Source: Pyrocephalus nanus
Lineage: Eukaryota > Chordata > Aves > Passeriformes > Tyrannidae
Direction of reading: 5' to 3'
Length of the DNA stretch: 64,000 nt
Assembly (NCBI GenBank): GCA_038380795.1
Contig: CM076259.1
Coordinates: 68,229,741 to 68,293,740 of the forward strand
The position numbers and the translations under genes were made by a program. A model generated the notes under the pieces. That model ran no database searches. It was not told the origin of the DNA and saw only the letters and a list, made by a program, of their open reading frames with translations. How positions within the stretch are numbered: position 1 is the stretch's first letter; each line of letters begins with the position of its first letter. This document shows positions 52,001-63,587 of this stretch, piece by piece.

Positions 52001-55000
52001 GCTTTCTTTTGGATTCACTGTGTTATTTTAAGCATTTTTCTGCAAAGGGATGTTAAAGGCAGAACAGAGTTTTTTCTGGAGGTGCTCACTTACAAACAGA
52101 AAAGTAAATAAATCAATAGAATTATCTCCCATACTTCAGCAAAGATGACAAGCACACCGAGGTCTTAATGCAAGTCTCAATGTTTTTATTTCAGAATAAA
52201 TTAATTCATACTTGAGATCCTTTTGTAGAAAATGTGATACAAATTCTGTTACAAGTATTTTTTTGCAGCATAAAAAAAATCGTATTAGTTGCCCTGAGTT
52301 AGGTGCCCCTAAAAACTTCCAGTCACATCCTGCGTCTTTATTAAAATAATTAATCTTTTTGAATTTGTGAGTAAACTATATAGTTTCCTCCTGGAAGGCC
52401 ATCTGACCCACCTCATTCTGATCCATTTCAAAAATACTCACCCCAGGCAGAATGTTCACAGGGATGTAATGGCTGTCTCAAAAGATACTATGCTTGGAGG
52501 TGGCACCCTTTGGAATGACCTATGAAAAATGTCATCATCTATTACAAGCCACCTACCATATTTGAAAGATATTTCCTCAAGTTTGTCTAAACTGCTTTGT
52601 ATAGAAGTTTTATGCTGCTGTTTTCCATCATCATCTATATTTTAAAAAATTGTTGACAAATGTAAGCAGTACGAATTCAATTCAGCCATCCTTCTACTCA
52701 GTTTTTTCAAGTGACAGTTATACTTTCAACTGGAAATTCTTCTCCACAGCAGCCTTGCACTGCATCTATAATATTCTGATCCGCAAGGAGCCTTTTTAAT
52801 ATATGAATATAGGTTAGTCTCTTTCTCACAGTAATGCTTGTCATCTCTTTTAGAAGTATTAAAAATGGGATAAATTGTATTGCTGATTTTTAACAAGGTA
52901 ACAATTCTCAAAACAAACCTAAACTGAAACTCTGTTTAGGCTCTATAATGCACACTCACTCTAGTTTTTAATGTGAGGCTGGATTATGTGCTGATATCAA
53001 CACTGATGCTCACTGTGTGCTAATGCTAAAGTAAATGTAGCTTTGCTAACGAAGAGAGATTTAAAAAGTCAGCAAAAGTATGCCCTGAACATAACGAGAT
53101 AAATTCTGACACATGCACTGTGTCTGTAGCTTGCTCTAATTTGCATTTTATCCTTTTATAAATAATGGCTCTCAAACTTTAACTTTAGTTGATGATAACC
53201 TGAACTATGCTTGAACCAGTAACTTGAAGTTGTGTATCCTATGACCTCTCCTTTGTACCAGCCAGTCACCTCAAGGCAAGCTTCTTGAAAGATGTCAGTC
53301 CTGATTACTTGGTGCAGTCATGTCAAGATGTTTCATGAGGCTGAAAGTTTGAGAAGTGTTACCAGTGCAATAAAGTAATATCTTCTAAGGGTTCTCTGTT
53401 TTACAGACATTTTGTTCCATAGGAACCATAGTTTTGCTCACTTATTAGGACTCTTTAGAGTTAAGAGTTCTATAAATCAGGCTGCAGTTGACCAGCAGCG
53501 CATATGTAGCCTAGACTTTTATTGCTTTTGTCACTGTCCCTTTGGATAACAAGCAAAATCTTCCTTGCAAGCCAGTCAGTGTATTGGGATACCAAAGCAC
53601 AGAAAGTAATGTGTGAGGAAGTAAAAAAAAATGCTGTCTGCCATTATGATTTAAAGACTACAGAAGGGAACTAACTCATCTATCCTTTGAGTTGCACCAA
53701 GGATTAATATGGGCTGGTATACCTGTTTCTGAAGGAATAAGTCATAAATTATTGGAAGTTTGTATTTTTCCCCCATTATTTCCAAATAGGCAATAGGTCA
53801 AGGCTGAACTGTTTTAGATACCTTCTCACTCTTTCTTTTTGGAAACTCTGTGTGAAGTGAACAGACCAATATAAGGTAAAGGAAGCCTGAAGTTATGTGG
53901 GAAGCGTGTTAAAATACACGTGATCACTTAAAAAGAACATGTTTTAGAGCCAGAATCATTTCTGCTGATCTTAAGGGAGTTTCTTCCTTCCCTTTTGACA
54001 GAAAACTGTCATCTACAAGAACAAGTATATAGGTGATATAACTTCCCAGTGTTCTAAAATAAATTTCTATAGAATTATTAATTCAATTATGTTGTATTTG
54101 GTACAAAAACACTAAGAACTTGTAACATTTTTTACAAAGATTAACACAGAAAGTTCCAGAATTTGGGCCTTGCTGTGGAAGAATATTTTATCTGCATTGT
54201 ATTGGACTATTTTTATAGGAAGATTTCTTCAATTAATTTATCTAATTCTGAAAGAAGAACACCTAGGATTTATTAAAAAATATGAAATTTAAATTTGTAA
54301 AACAGCTAATAGAATATTTTTATATCTACAGGCTGAGTAAAAATTTCAAACATATCTGTATTATTGAGTTAACTTTCATTAAAAACACATTGGAATTTAA
54401 TTCTCCAAATGCTTATATGCTTTGAAAATCAGACACAGCAGCATGCAGACATAGGGGCCTGCAGGGCACAGCTTTGCTACTGTCACATCTTTTCTATCGC
54501 TCCATGCTGTGGAAGTCAGCAGAAGTAAGCAGAAAGGCTACTCATAACTGTGCTGAGTAAACTGCATGTAATCCCATGACTTCAGCCAGAACAAACAGGA
54601 GTCCCAATTCTGCTCTCTATGTTTTGGGTGAATATACAACACTGAGGCCAATATATATGTGCAGGTTGCATAGCACATAAAGGTCATAGTTGAGGCAGCT
54701 GCAATTGCAAAGCTTCGGTAGGCTTCATAGAAGACTTCAGATGCATATTTAAAATACCTCTAAGAACATAAAGAAATAGAAGATGTAAGAAACAAGAATT
54801 ATAATGCATATATTACTCACACCAGACATATGCACAGCTGTTTTTTTGGTGGTTTTGCTTGTTTTTAAATAAAATTTGCAAAAATTTAAGTTAAATGAAC
54901 TACCTGAGCCCTTATTTACACTTGCTATAATTTTAATGTTGCTACCTCCACGTACTGAGAAAGCAATTTGACATCCAGTTAGCTCATAAAGGAAAGGATA

Positions 55001-55603
55001 GTTTTGGACAACTGCAAGGCTACAGTTTCTGAAGAAATACTCTGAAATTGTGAAATCTGTGATAATATACAGAGAATTTCCAAAAGTATATAATTTATTA
55101 AGGACTGGTTTGGAACTGTAGTTAATGGCAGTAGAGTCTTCTTGCACTGAACTATTCTTTCATTGCTAAACAAATGGAGATCTTGATAATCTCATCAAAG
55201 GGAAGCCCAAAGCTGGCAAATGTGACCAAGAAGAAATCTGAAAAGGCTATTGTTTCATGACAGAACAGATCAGAATGAAAAGTCAGTAAAGAGACATATG
55301 GAACATTGTTGACTGCCAGGCTTAGAACAGGTGGCACTGTCATATCGTCAAAGGCATCATTCTTTTCCCATCGCTTTCTTTTGAGGAGTAAATATATTAG
55401 GTTTTTGTAGGGAGCTAAGGTAACTTTTTAGGTAAAGATGCTGAAAAATTTTCAGTAGAGGAGTTTACATTTTGAAAATGCATTTTCATGGAAATGAAGT
55501 GTTCTATGGAAATGTTAACACCAACACAATCCTTTGAAGGGAAATGAAAGTAGTCAAAACAACACTCCATGTTTTGACTTGACACTACTAAAAAGTTGAG
55601 TAT

Positions 55604-55645
55604 AAAGAGTATAAAATACTCTTATACTTCAAAGAGTATAAAATA
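55604..55645. repeat. Short direct and inverted repeat cluster
   Basis: AAAGAGTATAAAATA occurs twice 27 bp apart, and AGAGTATAAAATACTCT is itself palindromic. It lies about 140 bp left of the LTR-like unit. Confidence 0.7.
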
Positions 55646-55785
55646 TGTAATTTCCATTTCTAATAGGTATGTTGCATTAATATATATTGTATCTTTAATG
55701 TTAGTATACTGAAAAAAGGAAACAAATCAACTAACAAGATCTAATTCAAGAAATAATTTTTTCCCCCTGACAACAGACAATAATT

Positions 55786-55989
55786 GTGGGTGTGGTTAGA
55801 CCAGGTGCTGTAAAGCTCTATGGGAAATGTAGTTTGAGTACTCTTTTGCACATGTGCGGTTGGATGCTTGTATGGGATTGGCTGACATAGTCACATGTTG
55901 TGACGTGACAGCATTTGAAGCTGCTATATATGTGGGGGCGCGCTGGGTAATAAAGTTATCTCGTTACACACCATGTTGGTGTCCTTACA
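55786..55989 (+). mobile_element. Short solo LTR-like unit of an endogenous retrovirus
   Basis: This segment has compact promoter and polyadenylation signals in + order: an inverted CCAAT box (ATTGG near 55877), a CRE-like TGACGT at 55901-55906, a TATA box (TATATA at 55925), GC-rich sequence, then AATAAA at 55949-55954 followed by GT-rich sequence. TGTGGG on the left and TTACA on the right are possible TG...CA ends. No target duplication or internal retroviral sequence was found, so it would be a solo LTR. It could instead be an unrelated promoter. Confidence 0.5.
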
Positions 55990-56026
55990 GTCCCTATGGG
56001 ATGTATTCATTATTATATTAATAACT

Positions 56027-56055
56027 GCTACAAATAATAATAATAATTATAATAA
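56027..56055. repeat. (TAA)n simple repeat
   Basis: ACAAATAATAATAATAATTA-type repeat just right of the LTR-like unit. Confidence 0.8.
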
Positions 56056-56441
56056 ATCTCATCCTATCTCTTGTGTGGAAGTTCAAGAATTAGTGGATGC
56101 AACTAGATCTCACCATCCCTCACTTAAAACATGAAATTTCTTGTGAAAAGGGAAAGTTTACTTGGGAAGGAGCTGGTCTAGATAGCCTACCAGACAGACA
56201 TGGACTTTTCAACTACCTCAGGAAGAGTGTGGGCTTATGTGCATATGGTGGCCATATGGCTGTATCAATGAATATCTTTGAATTCCTAAAATGATGTATG
56301 CCTTGGACTTTTAATCAGTTAATTTTTTCTTTCATAAAGAACGTGCCAATTATAATGTTTTAAAATTATTATTTAGTTTGACTACTTGACATCTCGTTAT
56401 ACTGATTGTGATTCGATCTGGGTTTTGTTCTGTCTCTAAAG

Positions 56442-56501
56442 GAACCAAGACCTTGACAACCTCAGCAAAGTGAATCCAAGTTCTTCCACAAGTGACAAGG
56501 A
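56442..56501 (+). CDS. SCEL: SCEL exon 11, sciellin repeat
   Basis: The acceptor is TGTCTCTAAAG and the donor AAGGA|GTAAGT; 60 nt, phase 2. It encodes R-NQDLDNLSKVNPSSSTSDK, with E completed by exon 12 (or D if the exon at 57528 is used). NQDLDNL.KVNP is the canonical sciellin repeat: mammalian repeats read like NQDLENLIKVIP. The exon codes one repeat of 20 residues, the usual one-repeat-per-exon plan of this gene. Confidence 0.94.
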
Positions 56502-57527
56502 GTAAGTCTTCAAAGTTTCTCAGGCCCTACTTTCCTAAAGCAGTGAGTAATTTGCAACTATGAAAATGTCAGGAAAGGTAACGTTGCAAACCTGGAAAAT
56601 GTTTTACAGATTTAATAAGTAGCATTTCTTATACAGAATGATGAATATAAAAATACAGAATAATTCAGTGCCATGTGCACTATTAGCTGAACAAGTACTA
56701 TCTCTGGCAAGCTTCCATACATGCCTTATAGGCTTCTGCAATTAAACTGTTAATGAAGTACTGCGATATATATTTAGAGAAGGTGCAGGAAACAAAACAC
56801 CATAGAACTCATGGATGATAAGGGTTGCCCCAACAAGGTGTAACAAAGCATTTCAGTCAGCAAGGGAAGTGATCCACAGAGAGCATCTTGAACTTGCTTT
56901 TTTGAACAATGCATCAGTTCAGTCTGTTTCTTGACATCTGCAAGCATCCCTTCAGCATATGGAAGGGAACTGGCAGGGTACTGTGCTAGTAAGAGCTGTG
57001 TAATATTTGTCACACCTAACACTGATATTCTGCAGAAAATTTCAAGACTGATGTTCTAAACAGTAATAGCACACAAATGTTGCCTGCCTATGATAATCTA
57101 TTTTACATTAGACAATCTTACATATATGCACACACATGTATATATATATGTACACTTAGCACTAACCTGTAAATTGAGTATCATTTCTTTTGGAAATTTT
57201 AATTCACAGATAATTTAATAGGATAGAGTACAGGGCTTTGAGACACTACTAAATTTTTGGAGGATCCAAAGTTTTAAGATTAAGCTTCATAGAGCTAACT
57301 GGGCCTTTTGTTTTGTTCCCTATTTACCTAAAGAGAATCATGGGGGTTTTTACAGTAGTTAAGAGTGCTTTTCATAGGTCATTCAATTCTCTAATTCATG
57401 GAACCATTTTAAAATAATAAAGAATACAGAGGAAAAACTTGTCTCTAATTTCATTGTATTTCTGAAATTTAAAAAAATGTTTCCTTATATGTAAACTATT
57501 TGAGTCTTTGGATTCTTACATTTTCAG

Positions 57528-57608
57528 TATAAATATGGACATAATCAATGCTTTAATTGTTCACCATGATCATAAACAGAGGGAATTTCTCATCATTCCA
57601 GAAGGAAA
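57528..57608 (+). CDS. SCEL: Candidate extra SCEL repeat exon (unproven)
   Basis: ACATTTTCAG precedes 57528 and GGAAA|GTATGT follows 57608. The 81 nt are open and phase 2 at both ends, so the segment fits exactly between exons 11 and 12. It would encode D-INMDIINALIVHHDHKQREF and LIIPEG-K. The core NALIVHHDHKQRE loosely resembles the repeat core NLIKVNPEVKRSN. Against it are the weak resemblance and an A rather than G at the last exon base. It may be a degenerate repeat exon, an optional exon or chance. Confidence 0.4.
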
Positions 57609-58080
57609 GTATGTGGAAATTTGTCTATATTTCTACAAGTTGTCTTTAGAAGTTTCTTATTTTAAATAAAAAATTATTTTTGAAAATCAATGATGCAAAC
57701 ACAGATTAAGCTGCTTGGAGCTTGTAAATTAATTCTAAATTCTTTGAAAGTTCATGTTTCTCCTTCACTGTCTTCACTGGCAAAAACCAGTCCTAAACTA
57801 TGGCACTGATCTGATTAAAGTCTTTTTATCTTCTTGGATATAACAGATAATATTTTTTATTTAATTATACAGAACTTTACCTTGCTAGGGGAAAATTGTA
57901 AACATATTTTCTTATTATGTTCAAGAACATAAGTGTTTGCAAATTTTGAAATCAAATGGAACTAACAATTTACTTTTTCCTTTTAAATGTGTGCATAAAT
58001 ATATTTCTTTCTTTTATGACACTTTATTCCTTCCTAGATAGGGGAAATATTTTAACAGTTGTATTTGTTTGTTGTTTCAG

Positions 58081-58137
58081 ACAAAACCACCTTCAGGATC
58101 TTACTGAAATAAATACTGCTGATCAGAAAAATAAGAG
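58081..58137 (+). CDS. SCEL: SCEL exon 12, sciellin repeat with GC donor
   Basis: The acceptor is TTGTTGTTTCAG. It encodes E-QNHLQDLTEINTADQKNK, with R completed by exon 13; LQDL.EIN matches the repeat core. The only phase-compatible exit is AAGAG|GCGAGC at 58137/58138, a GC instead of GT donor. This gives 57 nt, phase 2. Without splicing there the frame reads RRACHL and stops at 58154-58156, which would truncate the protein before its LIM domain. GC-AG introns are a known minority class, usually with a strong AG|GC.AG context as here. Confidence 0.85.
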
Positions 58138-59112
58138 GCGAGCTTGTCATTTATAAACTCATAAAATATTGATGGTTGATTGGATATTAGTATTAATAGG
58201 TTCTGTTCTGTAAAAATCATTACATTTTTATTTGTGTTCAAATAGGAACCTGGGTGACTTTTTTTTAATCTGAAATAATTTGTCAATGGGTAACATTTTT
58301 GTTTAATTACAGGGCATTTAATATACAATATTAATGTAAAATTATTATATACATGACACAGGGTAATGAAATTTATTATATGAAATTGCTTTTTCACAAG
58401 TAAGTGATTGATGAGTTACTAGTATAAATGTGGTACAATATAGACCTAAAGATTGTATACAATCCTAGATAAAAGCAGTTGTAAGAGGAATTTGGTCTGC
58501 ATATAACAATAAAGCAAGTAACGTATTTTGGAAGCCATTTCCATAGCTCATGGTATTGATGCCTGTACCGAATGAAATCCTGTTATCAAGTTAAAATGAT
58601 AGAGCCACAATCAGTTTAGCAGATGTTGGCTGGACCTTCACCCGTAGCATGGGAAGGCAACGTGACATAGTGGTCATAAAATGAAACGAGAGATTCTGAC
58701 TAGGTCTATGGAGCAGGCAGCCTGGATATGTTATGCCATCTCTCTCCTTGGAGGTTTTCAAGACCTAATTGACAAAGACTTGAGCAACCTGGTCTGACCT
58801 CAGAGCCACCCTGCTTTAAGCAGAAGGTTGGACTCGAGAGCCCCTGAGGTCCCTGAATTCCAGCCTGAATTATCCTACAAAACTATAATGAACTTCCTGG
58901 TTTTGAGTTGTTTGTTATTCTTTTGTGTCATCACACTAGAAAGAAACTGAAAAATACTGAAGCCTGAACAGATAACTACCCAATTTAGTCAGGAATATTC
59001 CCTGTGAAATGCATACAATTTTTTTTTCTTCAACATAAATAGTTCAGCCCGTTTAATATGTTTAGATTAAATAAAATATTTCTATTAATTCTGAAGTCTC
59101 TCTCACTTTCAG
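58138..59112 (+). other. SCEL: SCEL intron 12, GC-AG type
   Basis: It begins GCGAGC and ends CTTTCAG. It contains a diverged CR1 end at about 58700-58876. Confidence 0.75.
58700..58876 (+). mobile_element. CR1 LINE 3' end, older subfamily, sense
   Basis: CTTGGAGGTTTTCAAGACC, TTGAGCAACCTGGTCTGACCT, CCACCCTGCTTTAAGCAGAAG, GGTTGGACTCGAGAGCCCC and TGAGGTCCCTGAATTCCAGC follow the CR1 subfamily whose end reads GGTTGGACTAGATGATC..GAGGTCC. It is diverged and truncated. The extra left-hand boundary is uncertain. Confidence 0.8.
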
Positions 59113-59172
59113 AGGTGAGGACCTTGGTGATAACACTGAAGTAAGGTCTGCTGATGACCAAAGTAAAAAGCG
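59113..59172 (+). CDS. SCEL: SCEL exon 13, degenerate sciellin repeat
   Basis: The acceptor is TCTCACTTTCAG and the donor AAGCG|GTGAGA; 60 nt, phase 2. It encodes R-GEDLGDNTEVRSADDQSKK, with R completed by exon 14. The pattern .EDL.DNTEV matches sciellin repeats such as SEDLDNATEVNP. It is the same length as exon 11, one repeat per exon. Confidence 0.92.
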
Positions 59173-60575
59173 GTGAGACTCAATTGGTAGTTTTCTCTAA
59201 AATTTGAGGAGGTAATATCAGCAGTTGTAGATGTTTAGTGTGGTACCAGAACTTTGAACTCCTAATACAAGAAAGCAAAATTTTCCCAAAATAAGTAAGA
59301 TATCTGCATTATTTCTAAAATGTGAATGAATAACGAAATGTAACAAAAAAGCTGCACGTATTTTGGTAATAAGCAACAGCTCAAACATATAATCTCTTGT
59401 AAAGAATGAAAATGACTGGTGACAAGATCCTCATAAGTATTTCTGTGCTTATCTAGGTGTTTTGTGAACTCAGCTGCTAGCATCTCAACTATAAGTAAAT
59501 GCATTCCTAGTACAAAGTTTTACTGCTATTAAGTTTCATTATTTGCAGAAGCTAGGATCCATTTTGGTCAATTAAAGTGAAGTTAGTATTATGTTTTCAG
59601 CTACTATTCTGATAGTATCTTTTTGACAGTCTGACCAGAGAAGTATAAACTGAGTATCTACGGCAAATTAATTTCTCTTTTAGTTCTGAAAAGGGGCATG
59701 CCCGGTTAGGAGTCACAATAGAGGGTGCTGCTTCATGCTGCATGCTATGCATATAAAACATGACAGCACTAAGTGAGGGTCGTTCTGCAGAGCTTTGGTC
59801 CTTGGCAAGCTCACTGAAATAAATCAAGATGCAGCCCATACATCCAGAGTTAAGGCTTGAAATCATCAAGTTTTTTCAGAACCTTTGGCAGAACCAAACA
59901 ACAGCAGTCTTTGTCTGAGCTCCTTTGTAAAATCATCAAAAACATTATAGCACTTATTCCTTAAATCTTATAATTTGTATGACAGGTTTACTTTTATGTT
60001 TATTTGACTGCCATGTCTGTGGCAGAGAAAACTGCAGAGACAAGGTTTCTTTTGCTTGAATAATAATCTTCCTTTTGGAAATGAGTCTATGCATCTGTTT
60101 AGCTGGTCATTTCTAAGAAAAACATAACTGTACTATATCCAAAAAAAAAAAAAGAAAATTTGGGAATGAAATGCAGTAAGCCGAAGAATACATTATAAAA
60201 TACTGACAAGAAAATGTGGAGTGCCATCAACCACTGAGACATTATTGCACAGTTGAAAAACCTCAGTGAGCACTTCAAGGAAACTAGAGTTCAATAAAGT
60301 TAGATGAAGTATCTGATACGAATATATCTGAATATATCAGCATAAACTGGAGGACTTAAAATTATAGGTCAGTGATTGCATTATTTTTCACCAGCAACAA
60401 TTTCACAACAGTAAGAAAAAGATAAATTTCTTTAACAACTTTTTCAAGCCCAAGGTTCTGCATTTATGGCTCTAAGTATAAATTAAAAGCTGGGTAGATG
60501 AAAATGATTTCTAAAAAGTCTTTCTTTTCTTTTTGTATGGTTTCTTTTTTTTTCTTTTTTTTTTTTTTTTTTAAG
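59173..60575 (+). other. SCEL: SCEL intron 13
   Basis: A phase 2 intron without recognised transposons. It ends in an unusually long T-tract (about 60541-60572) directly before the acceptor. Confidence 0.85.
60541..60572 (+). repeat. Long T-tract forming the exon 14 polypyrimidine tract
   Basis: About thirty T, interrupted only by single C, run up to TTAAG at the splice site. Homopolymer length here is both polymorphism- and error-prone. Confidence 0.9.
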
Positions 60576-60665
60576 GATAACTGAGAAATCATATGAGAAT
60601 CCTCCAAGGGCTCCAAATAATCTCCCAGAAACAAACTACTCCAGTGACAGTGAAAGAAAGACCAG
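60576..60665 (+). CDS. SCEL: SCEL exon 14
   Basis: The acceptor is TTTTTTAAG and the donor ACCAG|GTATTG; 90 nt, phase 2. It encodes R-ITEKSYENPPRAPNNLPETN-YSSDSERKT, with S completed by exon 15. It sits where mammalian sciellin leaves the repeats and enters the linker before the LIM domain. It has no clear repeat core; the residue match to mammals is weak, so assignment rests on phase, sites and position. Confidence 0.85.
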
Positions 60666-63512
60666 GTATTGTGGACAATGAATTGAGCATCATAGCATCT
60701 AAAGTGACATTTCTTGCAAAAAATTAAGAAAAAACATTTTTTCTGCATGAAATTTCAGGGATGCATAGAAACCTCACATTGGTCTTTGGAATCATGCCAG
60801 CCCTCTTCCAAATCTTCTTCCAGGATCCCAGGCTTAGAAGCCCACAAATCATAGCTCTCGTGCACAGAGTGGGGAGCACATGACCCTGTGTAGCTCTAGA
60901 CATATGGCTGAAACACGAAATTGAGGAGAGCAGCTAAGCCAGAATTCTTGTATAATCAACAGAGGAAAGGCATTTCCTGTGTTTTAGATACACAGTGCTC
61001 TTATTTCTCAGGAACTTAGTTCTTTGTGAGGGTGTAAGGAAAATATTGCACTCTTCACTCAAGTGCCTTATTAAGTTCCTAAAACTATATGGGATGAATC
61101 TGAACCCACGTGTCACAAATCTAATCACGGAAACTCTGACAAGGGTTTCTGACTCTTTGACCAGGAACAAGCTATTTTAAAAACCATTTATCTAGCAATA
61201 TTCTTGCTCTAGCTGGATTCTGCTTCTGCAAGCACACACATGGCAAATCTGAGTGAAAAATATGATGTAGCGATATTTAAGAGAATTAGCTATACACCAG
61301 GTCTGCTGGTAACAGGAAATAATTTAAACAAAGGAAATTATATCTTGTTCTTCATGGTTAAAATGTATTTTCAAGAAATATGACAACAAAAATGTAATAT
61401 ATAATTCCTGAAGGAAAGACTTTTTTGGATTAGGAAGAAACCTCTCCTCAGTACCAATCCATCCATCTATATGGATTAATTACATATTAATGTGAGTGGG
61501 ATTTTTTTAGAGACATAACCTATATGTAAGGTGTTGCATTGCTGTATAGTAGTTTTGAACTGCTTGAGTCAAGGCTGATGACTTTTCAGGGAAAGGAGTA
61601 GTCTTCTATGGAGCCTTACTGACAGGGAAAATAGCAGTCGCAGTCTGGTACTTTATGGGAACTATGGCCAACGTCCCCATCCTTAACCTTATGCATACCT
61701 GAGCCTTGGTGTGGGTATGAATGGGTAAAGGATCTCTAATACCTCATTTTCTTACTCTAGGAGGTTGGAGTACAGTTGAAATTTATGTATTCTGAAACTT
61801 CTGCATGGCCTCAAAGGACAAGCCCATAAACTGGCTGAGAATAAAGGCAAAGCAAAAAAGCATACAATTAAAGACTAAAATGACTATTCAACAAAAAATT
61901 CAATTAGCATTTTGCGGCATTTTGCACACATACATATTCTGATTTGTGATATTCTGATTATCTTTAAAAGTTAAAATAGAGACAATTACTCAAGAGTGGC
62001 AGGGCAAAGAATGTGCTGCAATATGCAATATTACCTTACGCTTGACAAAATTTATACCCTCTACCTGAACCTCTAATCCTAATTTAATTAATGAAATCTT
62101 ATTAAATGAATGTCTTTGTAGGTTATTTCAGGTTTTATGCAATAGATTCTACAGAGTATTTACGGCTGAGTAGTTTGCTGTGTAAACAAGTCACACTATA
62201 GCAAGCAAAGGAGTGAGTGATATGAACTGAAAGAGGGTACGTGATCAGATACACAGCTCTCAGGCTACATTGTGACTCAGTCTCTTGTCAAGCTCTCAGA
62301 CTATGCATTTATTTAAAAAGGTTCTGAGTTTCCTCACACTTTCAGTTGACAAGGTTAGAAACTGATTCTTTGGAAATATTTTTGCTTTAGCTTCATTATT
62401 TTTTTCCATACAGTAGTACAGTTATATTTTTCTCCTAAGTTGTGGTTATATATATTTTTGTGTTTTCAAACATTGTTATGTTCTATGAAACATACATAAA
62501 ACCTTTATCATTTAAGCTTATCAGTAACTGCAATTTTAATACATTTCTGGTGTTCCAGAAAAATCAAATAAGAAATATTTATGTTAAAAAATGAAACTAT
62601 GTAAAAAAGAGTAACACCTTTCACACACATGTTATCAGTCTGTTATACTTTGCCTGAAAAAAACCCATGTTCTGCAAATACATATGATTATAAACAATTG
62701 TTTGTAATATTGCTAAACATTATTCAAGAGTGAAATGGAACATGTAATAATTACCACATGCCTTATGAATTTCTGGAGAATAGGATAATTAAATCAGTCC
62801 AGAAATGTTCAAAACATGTATGGCAAGAGGACTTCTTCAGCTGTCACATACATGTTCATCCCTTCCGTGCAAACAAAACTGTCACATAAACAACTTAGAA
62901 ATGGGACTGTTAAAAAAGGAAGATTTAACTTCCCTGACAGTTAAGTTCAGTATATTCCTTTTTAGTTTTTAATTCCTTTTACTCTGATACAAGGAACAAT
63001 ACAGTTACTGTAGTGATCACAAATCACACTTTGAACAGCCTGTATTATAAAGACCTTCACTCTAATTCTAGGAGCATGTTGTAATTTTGTTTGGCTGTTT
63101 GAAAGCTCTTTGAGGACAAGTAAAAGAAGCAGAGGAAAAGAAAAAAAATGCAGTCTGTCACCATTTCCTGACATGTATAATTCAGTCTGGGATATCAGCA
63201 CAGGCAAATCCAATAACATTCATAGAATTTTGCTCAATGGGCTTGTGAGGATTTAATTTTGAAATGCTGAAGAAATTATTCAATAATAAAACACAGTCTA
63301 AGGACACCATATTTCTAATTTAGGGGGGTTTTATTTTATATTATTATTCTTTATGGTTGTGAAGGTACAGAAAAGAACTCATCACCAACTATGACTCTTT
63401 TGTTTTACAAGCATGTTACTTTAGTTTAATTTGCATATTATCGTCAGTGTAGTGAAACCTTTAAAAATATAAAGTACTGTTTAGTGATTACTATGCACTC
63501 TCTGCTTCACAG
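60666..63512 (+). other. SCEL: SCEL intron 14
   Basis: A phase 2 intron of AT-rich sequence. A short open stretch after TTTTCAG at 61590 was examined and rejected as an exon. The mammalian segment DTVVYTRTYVEN was not found as a separate exon. Confidence 0.8.
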
Positions 63513-63587
63513 CAAATCATCATTTGGTGCCTATGAAGAAAATATAACTGGAAATACTATTAAAACTGTTTACTCCACTTCTGATCG
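63513..63587 (+). CDS. SCEL: SCEL exon 15, conserved pre-LIM segment
   Basis: The acceptor is TCTGCTTCACAG and the donor GATCG|GTACGT; 75 nt, phase 2. It encodes S-KSSFGAYEENITGNTIKTVY-STSD. Mammalian sciellin has SKSPKDGYQENISGKYIQTVYSTSDR at this point, so the assignment is firm. In mammals the zinc-binding LIM domain follows shortly after; its exons must lie beyond the window edge. Confidence 0.96.

Larger units (their letters stand above)
45119..56441 (+). other. SCEL: SCEL intron 10 (11.3 kb)
   Basis: The longest intron in the window, phase 2. It holds two + strand CR1 ends (45758, 48885), an LTR-like unit (55786) and short simple repeats. Scanning for acceptor, phase-2 open frame and donor found no convincing additional repeat exon, although mammalian SCEL has many at this point. 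Confidence 0.8.

Noticed and set aside
61590..61686. Open stretch after TTTTCAG in intron 14, in phase with exon 14
   Set aside because: It stops after about 31 codons, the only nearby GT (61648) gives the wrong phase, and skipping it joins exons 14 and 15 cleanly.
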